Positions 1 through 12,077 of a stretch of DNA of 62,545 nt are shown piece after piece. Both the position numbers and the translations under genes were made by a program. Under the pieces are notes generated by a model. The model did not search any database, had not been told where the DNA came from, and was given only the letters and a program-made list of their open reading frames with translations. Source of the stretch: Gonapodya prolifera JEL478 (taxonomy: Eukaryota > Monoblepharomycota > Monoblepharidomycetes > Monoblepharidales > Gonapodyaceae); NCBI GenBank assembly GCA_001574975.1, contig KQ965787.1, forward strand, positions 27,256 to 89,800. The letters run 5' to 3'. Each line of letters begins with the position of its first letter. Position 1 is the first letter of the stretch.

Positions 1-2500
1 GGAGGAGGGGGGCAATGAGTGCGGGCACGATTAGAAAAGTAATGTGTTTAAGATCGTGGTGGAATAGAAAATTGTGAAATTGAGATCTACTTATTTAAAA
101 TCTACATTGTCTTTATCAAACAAAAATGAAACCGAGCCGGGTCCGAGTCCGAGCCGGGTCAGGGAGACGAGTCCGAGTCCGAGCCGGGTCAGGCCAGACG
201 AGTACGAGTCCGAGCCGGGTCCAATATGTCTGAGTCCGAGTCCGAGCCGAGCCAAGAATCGGACTGCTGGTGGTCCGAGCCGAGCCTACTCCAGACTCGG
301 CTCGGCTCAGCGAGTCGGAACACTATGCTTGACCTGCCACTGCATCCACCAATCGAATGCACACTGGGCTACAAACTCTTTGAAGTGCTGTCTGCGCCAC
401 CAGGTTGCAAAGTATTTGAATGCAAGCACCAACAGGTCCAGCTGAGGGTGAGTCAGCACGTTTGGTCTTGGTCTTCACCTGCGCCTTCCCTGCCCAACTC
501 AGTGCCAGGATGTCATCTTGCAATGCAAATGCATATGAAGCCTTCTTGCCCACGCTTCCCTCAGAGCAAGACTCCTCTTTAACCCTTCATGCCTCAGCTC
601 TAATCTGTCTTGCCATCCCTGCCTTGACTACTGTCTCACTCTCTTCCTCACCCTCCACCCGCCAACGCACACAGGCACAGACACTCCCCTGGGTTGGCTG
701 CATTCCAGTGCTGGTTGATTCAACTCCTGCCCCAGATGGACGGTCCGTGATTGTTGCTCTGCCATTTGTTGAGTCGGGGTCATGGTACAGAGGGATGGGA
801 GTCTCAGACACTGACTTGAATGGGTGTTGGAAGGATACGTTCATTCCACCCATCGCACCTGCATGCAAAAACATGACTGCTGAGTCTGCCCAGCAAAGTG
901 CAACATCTCCTTGGCAACCAGCTGTGCATGCAGATTCACTTCACCCCACACCCCCACCATTGTCCATCCCATGCACAAACATCCTTGGGTTCTCCTTTCC
1001 TCCTGTATTCTTTGGCCCCCTGCAGAATGGAGCATACCAGCACACGTACGCATCTGCACCGGCTGATGAGGAGAATGGCAAGCACCCAGGGGAGGTTGAG
1101 GCAATAAGGGTGGCAAGTGGTGATGGAATCGAGCAGTCACTGGGTGGAGGAGTTGTCACAGGGTGAAGTGAACCTGGGACGTGGTGGAACAATGGAACAG
1201 TGGAAGACATGATGGACGTCAATGGAGGAAATGTCCATACCACAGTGCCTTTGCCTACCACATACTTGTCTACTGAGCCCATTCACCCACGAGGCTGGAA
1301 ATCTTCACCCAATGCACCAACCACACCAGGCACAACTCCTGACACATCACAATCCCCAATCCCAACCTGCTACCACTTCCTTGCCTTGCACCCACCCTGG
1401 TTTCCCCAATCATCCTTCACAGTCCCCTTTGACCCACTCTCCCCAACCTCTGGGCTACTATGACCCCATGAGCGGCACCACCTATCCCATCTTGTTTCGT
1501 GCTCCCTTTGGCACCTGGGGTACTCCCACTACAACTGCCCAACCCTGCCATCCCCCTTGTCAATCACATTCCTCCTGCCCATGATGCACCTCTCCACCAC
1601 ACTTCCATTTTGTGGAACAATGGCTTGAGAGGAACAATGCGTGTCCCATGTATTGGTGGGAAATGCAATATGGGGTATGATGTGGGTGTTGTGGGAAAGA
1701 ATGGGAAGAGGGTGGAGGAGTGGGTGAGAGCCCATCCAATGAGTCAGAGATGGCGGGGAGACACCGGTGGAAGCACACAGGGATGCAAGTCTGAAAGGCA
1801 TCCCCACGGACGCAAAGAGGCTTGGTTGGGTGGATCTGACACTCCAGACGGTTGCGCCACCTTCCCTTGACAGGCTTGAGTCCATCACCTCCCTTTCCCA
1901 TTCACCTATGCACCCCCCCCCCCCCCACGTCATCCAATGCAATTCTGCAACGTCCTGTACTTGCGTTGCACCTCTGCCCTCCATTTCATCCAAATTCACA
2001 CCACTCCATCATGCCGTGCTTGAACGCCTTGGGACTTTCTCTGAAATCACTTCATCTGCTGACAACAACAACCTCACACTCCCAAGTTGCTCACACCACT
2101 TCCACATTCCTACCTCTCTTGCTCTGTCCGCATGCATGGGTGGGCCATCAAAGAGGAAGCCACGTTGGTGGAGAAGGGTGGGCTGGAGGGGTTGTGGTGG
2201 TGAGGTGTTTGGTGCGTAGGAGGGTGGGGACGGTGGAGAGGAACCAGGGGAACAAGGAGGCAGAGGTGTGTGGGAGGGTGTTGGTTGGGCAGAGGCTCCT
2301 GTGGTTGGGTTTCGAGAGTTTAGGGGACGTCGTACAGTTTTGACATTTCTGTTGATGGCATTAATTATGTGACGGAGTGCATCATAATTATTAACATTTT
2401 GATTTGGCAAAATTAACTGATATACTAGCAATTATGTGACGGAAAGACAGCTACGGCCATATGCGCGGAAAAGTGCCGCTTCCCGTCCGATCAGCGCAGC
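1..2500. other. Accessory region without a supportable gene
   Basis: Several reading frames of 100 to 250 codons are open here on both strands, but they are rich in His, Pro, Ser and Thr, match no family I know, and show no convincing splice chain. The DNA is CCA/CAC-rich and includes a run of 14 C at 1913-1926. This composition keeps frames open by chance. The stretch may be an old repeat or element interior. I see no RNA gene in it. Confidence 0.4.
128..320. repeat. GAGTCCGAGCCGGGTC low-complexity array
   Basis: Short imperfect units of the type GAGTCCGAGCCGGGTC and GAGCCGAGCC recur about ten times, then turn into the complementary CTCGGCTCGGCTC, so the array is partly self-complementary. 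Similar GAGT/GAGC-rich tracts lie at 43376-43560 and 61115-61320, the last one beside a hAT transposase gene. Whether these are subterminal repeats of related elements is inference. Confidence 0.7.
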
Positions 2501-4630
2501 GAAGCCCGCGACAGCCCAGTCAGTACTAGCGTGAGAGATCAGCTGGGAATACTGGGTGCTGCAGTTTTGCTTTTTGAAATTGGTTGCGAAATGTGGGGAT
2601 GAAATGGTCGATCGTGTTCACTATTGGTAACTTATACCGCGTCGCTTTACCTCTCAGAGGATGCAATACGTCACTCTCTTCTATGCGTCTGTTTTTTTGG
2701 ACCTCAAGACACGGCCTAACTCGACCATTGACTCCTCGACCATTGTTCAATATTCGCTTGAAGGACCACGTGACAAGCACGACGCCTCCACCGGACTTCG
2801 AGCCGCATGCCAAATGTGCGTCTCCTCTGTGTGAGTTTAGGCGTCTCGTTCGCTGTTAATACAGGGAAGAAGCCTTTCACAAGTGACAAACGACTGACCT
2901 GGAGAGGAAGCGGTGGATAGCCACCACAATGGTCGGGCTCTCCAAGGCAAACGAGGTTCACAACGTAGTACATGTGCTCGGCAAGGGAAAGGAGTACACC
3001 GCCTTGGAGCGGGAGGTGTTTCAGGAGATGGAAGGTAACATCGCGCGGTACAATTATGGCTTCGAGGCACACGAAGCCGGAATGATGAAGGGCAACAGAC
3101 GAAGAATCTCAAATAAAAAACTTAGTTTTGACTGAAGTACAACAAATTGGCGAAGAAATAGGAGAACATTGTCTCGGGACGTTATCTTTGACGAGATTCC
3201 TCATTACCACCTCGACCCATCGCCTTCAACCACCCGCTAACGCGTGAAGATGATGTAGCAGGCATGGATGATACCCTGCGAGCGCCACATTCAAGAGTAT
3301 TCGTGACTTTCGCTCAATGCTAGGAACAGCCAAAGAATCCCGACTCACCGGAATATATCCCAATATGGTCAGCAAGATGTTAATCCAGAAGGGAGTCTCC
3401 AGTCCGATTTCGAGGAAAACACCCAGAGGCGGGAGGAGAATCGCAAAGAAAAGCTCTAAAGGGTTGCGGAAGGAATCGCCGGTGAACCTGCGCCTTTCGG
3501 CGGGAGAGAACAGTTCGCAGAGACGGTGAATGTACTCACTGAAGATATCACTGCACGTGAAAGGCTGACGAGGCGGGAATCCGGACGCGTGAGCGCAATC
3601 GTGGTCAGAATGGGCAATGCTTGGTGAAAGGGACTTAACAACACTGGTCTACACACCATCAGATGAGAGGCTGGAGAGTAGAAGGAGTCTGTGACTTGGA
3701 GGTTTCGACGCGAAGGCTTTTAATGGAGTGATTTTGTTGCGTCAGAGTGTCAGAGTGTGGTAAGGTCTCAGCAAAACGACGGACCAAGTCCCAATGCGGG
3801 CCGGCATTTCTCCGAAGTAGCAAAACGGGAGAGCAATAACAGGGTCACATAGAAAACGTATATTACCTTTGCTTGGTGTTATGAATGAATGAATTCTACG
3901 AACCTTGAATCCAGTATATTGAAGAGCGTAGAACAAGTACATGCAATCCTATGTAATCGCGAACATGGTTTGAACTATTTGAAAGCACAACATTGCCGAC
4001 AAGAAACTGTTTTCTCGATGGGTTGGGGCCCAGTGTGGGTGACCACATGAAGCCCCGATCCGCTGACTTGCTCATTGAACGGCCACCAGCCCATTGTTTC
4101 TCCCTTGTCGCTTCTTTTCGCAGCAGCGCGGTCAGCGCGTGACATCGTAGCGTGGATTACAGTCGGCTCTGTGTCCCCCGCGGCCTCCCTGGTGCAACAT
4201 GGCCTTGTCAAGGGAACGAGCATGTTGCCTCGACATCGCGCTTCGGAAAGCGAGAGGAAAACAATATTCGGAGTCGTAGAAAGGGACGATGTCGGAAGGA
4301 AATGGGCGTGGAAAGGGGTAGGAATATGCTTGCCTGGACAATCGTCAACTCTGGAAGGTCACAGCGACTCGTTCCATATTCTCGCCCAGTTGCACAGTCG
4401 CAGACTCTTCTCCTTCATCTCCGCCCATCGGCAAGCCGATTTCCAAACCCTCTCGTGGCATCATAACGCAAACATGCGATTCCACCGACTCATGCGCTAG
4501 TGGAAGCTCAAATAAGAGGTGTGAACTGACTTCTTCAGTAGCGAGTGAGTGAAGAAGTCAGATCGCAGCACTCATTTGAAGTTTTTATTAATTGACGAAT
4601 TCGTCAGATATCGCCTGGCGCTGCCTTTCC
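2500..4630. other. Stretch with no supportable gene
   Basis: Only short open frames are present (for example 2929-3135 and 4075-4500 on the plus strand). None has a family match that I recognise or a credible exon partner. I see no tRNA, simple repeat array or transposase signature in it. Confidence 0.4.
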
Positions 4631-4636
4631 CGAAGC

Positions 4637-5060
4637 ATGACTTCACTCCCTCGCCAAGTCACAAAGGCACTTTCATGCGACGCTTCTCTCCTGGGCTCGA
4701 CAAACAATGTGGATTTTGTGAACTACGCCCGGACGTACTTCGACGATGTTCATTCTGTTCCGGTGAGCGATGGCCGGTGTAGAAAAAGAGTTCGCTATTG
4801 TAATGTGTGGACCCTGTTTTTGCTTTTAGATTCCCGTTGCGGAAGAACGTCCCGCAACCTTTTCCGGGGAACCACTTCCTCATTCGACTTTCCTCTCGAC
4901 AGAACCCTCACTACCATCGTTCCCTTCGGTCTCTCCACCAGGGATCATCCCAACACGCAACTACAACTCCCCTTTTCCAGTCATCACTACGTGCCCTTCT
5001 TTCCGTCGAGGGAGAGCATTCGCCCTCATCGGGGAGTTCGGACTTCAGGGTGGAGCTTGA
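4637..5060 (+). CDS. Possible small two-exon protein, 118 aa, unrecognised
   Basis: An ATG at 4637 opens a 42-codon exon (4637-4762) that ends at a good donor, GTGAGC. A 67-nt intron (4763-4829) with a T-rich CTTTTAG acceptor joins it in phase 0 to an exon at 4830-5060 ending in TGA. The product would be a basic, Pro/Ser-rich protein of 118 residues with no signal peptide, membrane segment or domain that I recognise. The clean splice and matching phase are the only support. Frames on the other strand (4911-5216, 5203-5616) are also open, so it could be a chance model. Confidence 0.35.
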
Positions 5061-6013
5061 GCGTGTGGATGACGTCTTTGGTACTGTTCGCAAAACGTTG
5101 AATAGCTTCTGTAGTTCGGCATGATGGGGCGACCCCTCACATTGGGGACGCGAATGCTGCTCTCGGAATTGACTTGATAGAGACCCTGGCGTCCCATTGC
5201 CCTCACGTGGGTCCAATCACTTGCAGTCCCCGCACGTGTAACTCCTGGAAAGTTCCTCGGCTCCCAGCTCCACGTAACTCCGGACTCCGAGTCTCCTGGA
5301 CAAGATCGTTCGGGCCTCCAAGTTTGTCAAGTTCTTCCCTCGTAGGTCCCTTGCCAGCCTGGTTGACGAACTTTGGACAACCTTGGCGTTGAGACATCGA
5401 GTGATGGGTGACGCTGCCGCGGGTCTCGACCATACATATCTGGGGGCAGAAAGAATGGAAGAGGTTACTCGACATACAGATTCGCAGGATACGTTGGAGC
5501 TCCCAACATTGGACACCCCACGAATACACCCAACTTCTAGGTACACGTTCCCAAACGACTACAGGAAGTGACAGCAAAACAATACGTTGAAGTGCAGTCT
5601 TGTGAGTGACTCCCACGTACCAACAACAAGGCGAGGGAAGGAAGGAATGAGTAACTTTGAGAAGCTTTGGCCGATAGTCTAGATATGTAAATTAAGTATT
5701 TACGCAGATACGTTACCTGGTGCAGAATGATTCATCGAGTTTCTCAGGCGCTTGAAGTGCCGCGTAATCACGATCTCGTTAGCAAATTAGTAATCAATGA
5801 TACAGTCCATATAGACTACACCGGTTAGGAACAAATTCCACCAAGGTTCCTGTCCACCTGACAACGATGTCCGAAGAAAGGAAAGACGAAGGCGGACGTT
5901 CGCCGACACCCTTTCGGGTATCGTTGCCCGGGAGATGCCACGAGGAGGCCCCCGCCTGCAAAAGATGTCCCAGTTCGCGCAAACTTGCACGTTCAAAGGG
6001 TCGAATCTCACCT

Positions 6014-6547
6014 TCAGTTATTCTCCCAATACGGAACAACAAAGAGAGAACGATGAGTTGTTCTCCCCTTCCTAGCCCCGCTGAAAAAAACAACAAGCGG
6101 CGGAATATGAAGCCGCCTTGTATTCCACCCTGGAAGCCGTTCACCGCCGCGCCACACCTCTACAATTCTCGTGTCCGTTGCTCCAACACCGGACTTGATG
6201 AAGTCTGTTTCGGCCAACTTTATGTCTTCCAGGTCGTCCCATTTTCTTAACTGATTTTTGGCAATTGCAAGGGCGGTGGTGTCGCTGGTCAAGTCAAAAT
6301 CGTGAATTTTCGCGATTTCTTGCAACTGTGAAGTTGCCCCGAAGTCGAATTCCTTCGCCAGCGACCCATGAAGGAGTCTTCCGGTCGCTCGAGCGGTTGC
6401 AGTGCTCACGCGATCGAACCCGGCCACTGGACGGCCAGGAAATTTGGAAACATCGCGAGGCACCACATCCCCGAGATTCAACCCAAATTGTACATCGGCA
6501 ACATTCCGATCAATTGACCGCACGCAAGAGCAGCCGGTTATTTCCAC
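6014..6547 (-). CDS. Unrecognised ORF, 177 codons, possibly one exon of a larger gene
   Basis: The frame has a balanced amino-acid make-up, unlike its neighbours. It reads as a soluble helical protein, with charged stretches such as KNQLRKWDDLEDIKLAETD around residues 105-125. No family is recognised. Further open frames on the same strand lie on both sides (5794-6144 and 6510-6899), so this may be the middle exon of an intron-containing gene, but I could not fix the splice sites. A chance frame is not excluded. Confidence 0.3.
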   Translation of the reverse strand: MEITGCSCVRSIDRNVADVQFGLNLGDVVPRDVSKFPGRPVAGFDRVSTATARATGRLLHGSLAKEFDFGATSQLQEIAKIHDFDLTSDTTALAIAKNQLRKWDDLEDIKLAETDFIKSGVGATDTRIVEVWRGGERLPGWNTRRLHIPPLVVFFSGARKGRTTHRSLFVVPYWENN

Positions 6548-7436
6548 CGGCGCTGCCGTTCCATCTGAAGGAGCAGAGGTAAGGAAGGTCCATCTCTCGT
6601 TCCATCCGCTCCACGTACGTCAGAGAGGCAAGCTGCACAACGTACGCATCGCTTTTGCTCGGCAAGATTACGAATCTCATCATGGAATTGGTCAATGGGG
6701 GACGCAGAGCCCAAGTTACAAGGAGAGTGGGCGGATTTGTTCCTCCACGACGCGAGCCTTCCCTTCGCCAGAGCGGTGGCAACGCTTGTTGGGAGATGTG
6801 ATGCGATGCACTCCTCCCACAATTTCGTGTGTTGTCTTCGAATGTCTTCTTTTTTGCACATCCGCATCTCACACGTTGCATCTCTGTGTAATCACTCAAG
6901 TTTCACCTGAAACCCACTCTTCAATTCATGTTGCTATTCTGTGGCGTCACTCCTTGGACTTGATATCACCTGCAGTTGCGGATCTTTTCTCTTACCCCCC
7001 GCACCGTGGACATTCTAATCGGCGGTCGCAATTTCGCCCCACCCCCTCGCCACGATATCGTTTCATCGGCACTTGGGAGTGACATTGAATAATCTGCCGT
7101 GGTTGGGTTATGTGGTACATTGGTGGCTTCTAGTTAATGCTGCATAAATGCTGCTTGTATATATGGAATGCGATCACTTGATGCGCTTCTACGCTTTTTT
7201 AGACTTCTAGCACCGATCGAGAAGCCGATTCCATGAGTAACGGCAGCGTTGAGACTCACAGCATCGGTGCAACTGGACGGTCACTTGGAGTTTGGCTGAG
7301 TGGAGTTCACGGAAGCCAACTGCAGAGTGTTTACCAGTGCTCACTGGCCAAAACAAGCGAGTTCCCGAGTTTATCCATCGACCTCTTTCCACTCTGCACA
7401 CCAACCGCTCCCCCTTCACAGCCGCCACGCAGCACG

Positions 7437-9103
7437 ATGGCAGACATCACTCCGGTCTACGGGCTCGACAAGGAAGTTGGTGCGTTCCCAATCCCCTTGC
7501 CTTGTCGAATCCCCCACTCTTCGGCTGCTTTCGATATCTAACACATGCCCACTCCTCACCCGATTCCGTTCCATCGCTCACCACATCGCTCTCTGCATTA
7601 CCCTGCAGCGGCACGCATTCAAGCCAAGTACGATCCACAGCGGGAGGAAGAAGCCAAGCTGTGGATTGAGGACAGGCTCGACGAGGACGTTTTCGGAGAC
7701 GGGAGCAGGACGTTTCAGGAGGTGCTCAAGGACGGTATCGTGCTTTGTCGGTGAGTGGGCGTGTCGGCGTGTTGGATGTGGAAGACTGGCGATTGTGTTC
7801 ATCCCAACCAATCTTGAATCAGCGTGGCAAACGCATGTTTCCCCGGCTCCGTTCCCAAAATTCAGCAATCCAAGATGCCCTTCAAGCAGATGGAGAATGT
7901 CGGGAGCTTCTTGAATGTCGTGAGTGTGCCCAGACGGGCCGAACGGGGGTCTGCCAAGCCTCAGAGAGCAGGAGAACGATGGTGGGACAACAGGAGCTAC
8001 ACGCCGAGGAAGGGACTTTTAGGTCCGTCGCGGACATGATATTCTTCGTACCACCCCCAGAGCGCGTCAATCAAAAGACCTCTTCGTGGGATACTCCTGG
8101 AAATTTGTACTCGTCCTTTTGGATTCACGGGAAAGTGGGCTTGGTCCCGAAGTTTGGTACCTGACGCAGAATTGCACTCTCCCTGTCTCTCCGATGGACG
8201 ATTCGGGATCCTTGGTTGATTTTCGGTGGACATTGCTCTCATTGTGTCACTCACACCTTTCACTGATCCCCTCCCTCCCCGGCACCCTAGTGTGAAACTA
8301 TCGCCGGCATGAAGAAGCATGATCTGTTTCAGACGGTCGAGTGAGTTTCGCTGTTCTTTCCGTCCTTCCACCACAGGCCGGCCCGTCTCACACTGGCGGC
8401 CTCCGCTTGCCCACCAGCCTTTATGAGAACAAGAACATCGTCCAGGTACGCCCACTCTCCTCTCCCCTGCTGTTTTATTTTTCCTTCTTTCTTCATCCCG
8501 TCTCATCCTCCCACCTGCCGGCCAACTCCCTTAGGTCATCGACACGATCCACATGTTCACGCGCTACGCCAACCGCTCCGACCCGCGAATCCCGCACCTC
8601 GGTCCAAAGCTCGCGACATCGAACGAGCGCGTGTTCGACCCGGCTGTGATCAACGCGGGCAAGGTCGTGACCAGTATCCTGACCAGCGGTTACGCGGGCG
8701 GGGCCAGTCAGAGCGGGATGAGTTTTGGCGGGAGGAGGGATTTGATCAGGAATGCGGCAAAGTGAGTTGAAGTTGTGGTTTGTGTGGGGGGTGGGAGGGG
8801 GAAACTTGGGAGGAAACATGTTGTGCCTTGTCGAAGGTGGATCGAAAGTTGCAACTGAGCGACGCACTTCCTCGACCCCTGCCTTGCAGACCGCTCGACA
8901 CCACAACCCTCCCTCTCGCGACGCAGGGGTACGCCGGCGGTGCATCGCAGAAGGGAATGGCCATGGGTGGCCGAAGGGAGATTGGCGGGTCTGACCCCGG
9001 GAGGCTGAACAGGCAGGGCAGTGGGAGCGCCGCAGCGAGTACGGAGAATGTGACGGAGGGAGGAGAGAAGTCGTCGTGGGGTGGCGAGAAGACGGAGGAT
9101 TGA
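7437..9103 (+). CDS. Transgelin/calponin-like actin-binding protein (Scp1-type)
   Basis: Seven exons splice in phase: 7437-7479, 7609-7750, 7823-7919, 8291-8340, 8418-8445, 8535-8761 and 8890-9103, giving 266 residues. Residues 20 to about 150 form a single calponin-homology domain, recognisable from EEEAKLWIEDRLDEDVF, the DGIVLCR turn, KMPFKQMENVGSFLN and the HDLFQTVDLYE segment. Two calponin-type repeats follow, both containing GYAGGASQ-x-GM with a GGRR end, the second close to the acidic, Ser/Gly-rich C-terminus. In this family a single CH domain plus such repeats cross-links or stabilises actin filaments in cortical patches. Most fungal transgelins I know of have one repeat, so the second is noteworthy. 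The ATG at 7437 gives the usual short N-terminal lead. The intron at 7920-8290 (371 nt) is the longest in the gene. Confidence 0.9.
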
Positions 9104-9782
9104 GGGGTTGATGGGCGCACCATGACAAATGGTGGATGAGTATAGAAGGCTCGCTTTTCGAGGGAAGTGTGTGCAGTTGGAAATATGGGCTGTGTTGGTG
9201 GTTTGAGGATGGCGAGACGACTTGGAAGAAGGTGGCAGAGGTTCGTTGTGTGTACTCCGACAGGCTGGAACTGGTCGGGGACATTCGTCGTGTGGGTGGT
9301 GTATCGTTGTAGTGGTTTTAATTCTATTTCTGAGCTGCGAAATCTTCCAATTGACTGGAGAGCACGGAGCAGGCTAGTGAGTTCACGAAAAGAATACTTT
9401 CCTCCGTTGGCACTGCAACGAGATCCAACGAACAGACACTCCATACGGTTACAATGGTGTAATGGTGTGTTGAATTGACCTCTCAGGGATGAGTTTCTTG
9501 TTACCACAGTGGAATATAAGGATGATTGCAGGCGGAGGCCGGTTATCGGTTAGGAGTACTTCTGTGGTGGGAAGTGAGAGGACTCCGTTCAGGGCTCAGG
9601 CTGGTCACCAAGGTTTACAAAGTGCATGTATTTAGGAAAAAAGGCTTAGGAAACAAAGGTGTGACAAAAGCTGTTGTGGCGAAAGTCTTCAAATAACAAT
9701 CGCAGCTAGCTCATCACTGTAACATCGATCAATCCATTAGACAACACCAAAGCAGTCCCTCTACTCCTCACAACTCAGCACA

Positions 9783-11100
9783 TCACCCCAAGAATATCTT
9801 GTCGAATCCTTTCACGGTGGTCCGGCAGACGTAACACTCCCCACGACTCGAACCTCCGCCGCTGGCCATTTTCGCCGCATGCTCCCCACACGCACACGCA
9901 TGTCCGCACGGCCGGAACACGGCACCGACCGGCTCGTCCCAGCACACGACGCACGGAAGGCTGCGGTTCTCCAGGCGATGTGCGGCGGTGGAGGCCCGTG
10001 CCGGAGGAAGGTAGTACGGCGACGAGGGAGCATGAAGGGAGGAGGCATTTTTGTGGGACAGATTATCATAGAAGTCTCCAGTGGGGAGGAGGTAGTCCAG
10101 AAGGAGGGACACTGTGATGGGAGGAGCGGAGGTGGGGGCACGAGTGCCGTTGGTGGATGTGGACGCGACGGCACTCGTGGAAGATGAACCAGCAGTTCGC
10201 TTCGAGCTCCTGCCACCTGGGGACTTTGAAGTTGTCGCAGTGGAAGCCTCCGCAGATCCGCTTCCAGCCCCGCCCCGGCGACGTGCCTTTTCGATCTCGG
10301 CGATGGCGACGGCGACCCGGTCCTCGGGGAAGCCTTGGTCCACCATGCTCTGCAGAAGAGACAGGTGGTGAGAGAGGCCATGGGCGGAGAGGATCAGAGC
10401 GCCGATGGACGACATGATGCTGGTTGGTGGGGCGGTCACGGTGACGGCGGACTTGATGGACCCAGTTGTGTGTGTGGAGGCCGCAGAAGGAGTGGCTTTC
10501 AGAGGGGGCGTGAGAACAGCCTGTTGCTTCGGAGTCGTAGCGACTTCTCGGCGTGGTCGCTTTGATGCGGGGCCTTCCAATGCTGCGCGAACTTCAGCGG
10601 ATGTAGGGCCCGATGGAGACGAAATGATGACGACAGATGGACTGTCGGAATGGGAAGGATGGAAAGAATGGCGAAACGAGTGTCCATGTTCGAGGTTGGC
10701 TTTTCGTGAGGAAGCAGGTAAACCGGACTCACCGAGCGCTCCCAGTTTTCGACTGAGCTTGATTACCCGGCGAGCCGGACTTACTTGGATTACCAGAGTC
10801 GGATACTGGACAATGGCAATCGAGTGCGTCGAAGGCGGTTGGGTGATTTGGGGTGGAAGCCAGCGATGACATCGAGGAGCCCGGCGAAAATGCGGAAACG
10901 AGGCCTGTTGCTACCGTCCGCATCCGTTCACCCGTGGGGTTTGACTCACGCTTCCTCTTCGTCCCACCCGCCCCCTTTCCAGTTGCACCCACCCCGGCCT
11001 TGTTCGAGGTTCTTGGACGAGCTGATGCCGCCGCAGCGAGCAGCGCCGCTGTGGTGGCGAAAGAGGACGTGGAGCGGGTCGCTCGTGTTTGGGGAGGCAT
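9783..11100 (-). CDS. RING-finger protein (putative E3 ubiquitin ligase)
   Basis: There are two exons, 11100-10733 and 10641-9783, joined in phase by a 91-nt GTGAGT/CAG intron, giving 408 residues. The N-terminal 200 residues are low-complexity, with basic KRKR and KRPRR patches that could be nuclear signals. A short helical region follows (LLQSMVDQGFPEDRVAVAIA), which resembles a UBA/CUE-type ubiquitin-binding segment. Another Ser/Ala-rich linker precedes a C-terminal C3HC4 RING of the compact kind: CVVCWDEP, then CGHACAC, then CYVC. The protein ends a few residues later with a hydrophobic tail, KIFLG. C-terminal RINGs of this type usually recruit E2 enzymes. Substrate and pathway are unknown. 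The gene is divergent from the large gene starting at 12078. Confidence 0.8.
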
Positions 11101-12077
11101 GAAGCGAGATGAAAGGAATTTGAAGTGTAGTGATAAAATGGAAACATAACGCTACAAGACAAAAAAAGTGTTCATTTATCATCGAAGCACCCCACCTATG
11201 GTCACAAAAATTTCAGTCGACCACGTCGTACTGCGCTCGCATCTCTCTTCTGGAAAACGACCGCTCGATCCTTGGATCGAAATTCGTGTTCCCGAGGTCC
11301 CCCAACAATATTTCTTGTCGGTTCCGGGTAGGATTGTGCACGCGCTTAGGGACTGGGTGCCGCTATACCGCCTGCAGAGTGTGGGGGGTGGGGGATGTGC
11401 GTGGAAAGTTCCTGTGGCCAGACCCCCTGGACCTGCCGCGGAGAAAAGACGCGGTCGAGACGCAAGGCAATTAAATATCGTTGAATATCTGGTGAACCGT
11501 ACTCTGTGCTTGCTCTTGTTGTGTGGTTCGATTGCTCCCCGCAAGCTGAGACAGAAAAAGACTTGAACGCAGGGGCTGTTTACACTCCGTGTTGGCTTAC
11601 AGCCACCCGAGTGTGGGTCAGAACGTAGCGTTGTATCTGCACATTGCAGGCAATCTCTCGAGATGTCTTTTCCCTCTCTGCATCGGACAGCTCCGACCGC
11701 GACAGCAAAGCCGGAGGTCGCCCACGTTTGGCGCCTCGTTAGTGGAGAGTGGTGAAGCGAAGAGCGCAATTTTTTTTTTGCTGTAATCATGTCAGGTTTG
11801 CATAATTTCAAAAACCGGGTGAAGGCTTCCCTCCCGGTACTTGCACGCCACACTCGCGGGTTGACAAAACACCCAGACACCAGACCCAAGACGAAGAGCA
11901 GCGCTCCAACCGCGGGAGAGCGAGAGAAAGAACGTTTGGCATCAACAGAGCGACCGCTGGTGGCCGCACACTCGCGATCCGGGCTGCCTGCACAAGACAC
12001 TCCCCTCGGAGTCCACCCGAACGAGAACCGTATTGCGCCGGGCCAAGCGCCGGATCCCCACCCGAGAAACTCCCTGG
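11101..12077. promoter_or_regulatory. Divergent intergenic region between the RING gene and the 1457-aa gene
   Basis: About 980 bp separate the two divergent start codons, so both promoters and 5' leaders must lie here. There is a T-run at 11769-11778. No consensus element stands out. Long frames are open on both strands, including 346 codons on the minus strand at 11179-12219, but none resembles a known protein. Confidence 0.4.

Noticed and set aside
420-1166. Plus-strand frame of 248 codons near the left edge
   Set aside because: Pro/Ser/Thr/His-rich with overlapping open frames on both strands; the CA-rich DNA keeps frames open without selection.
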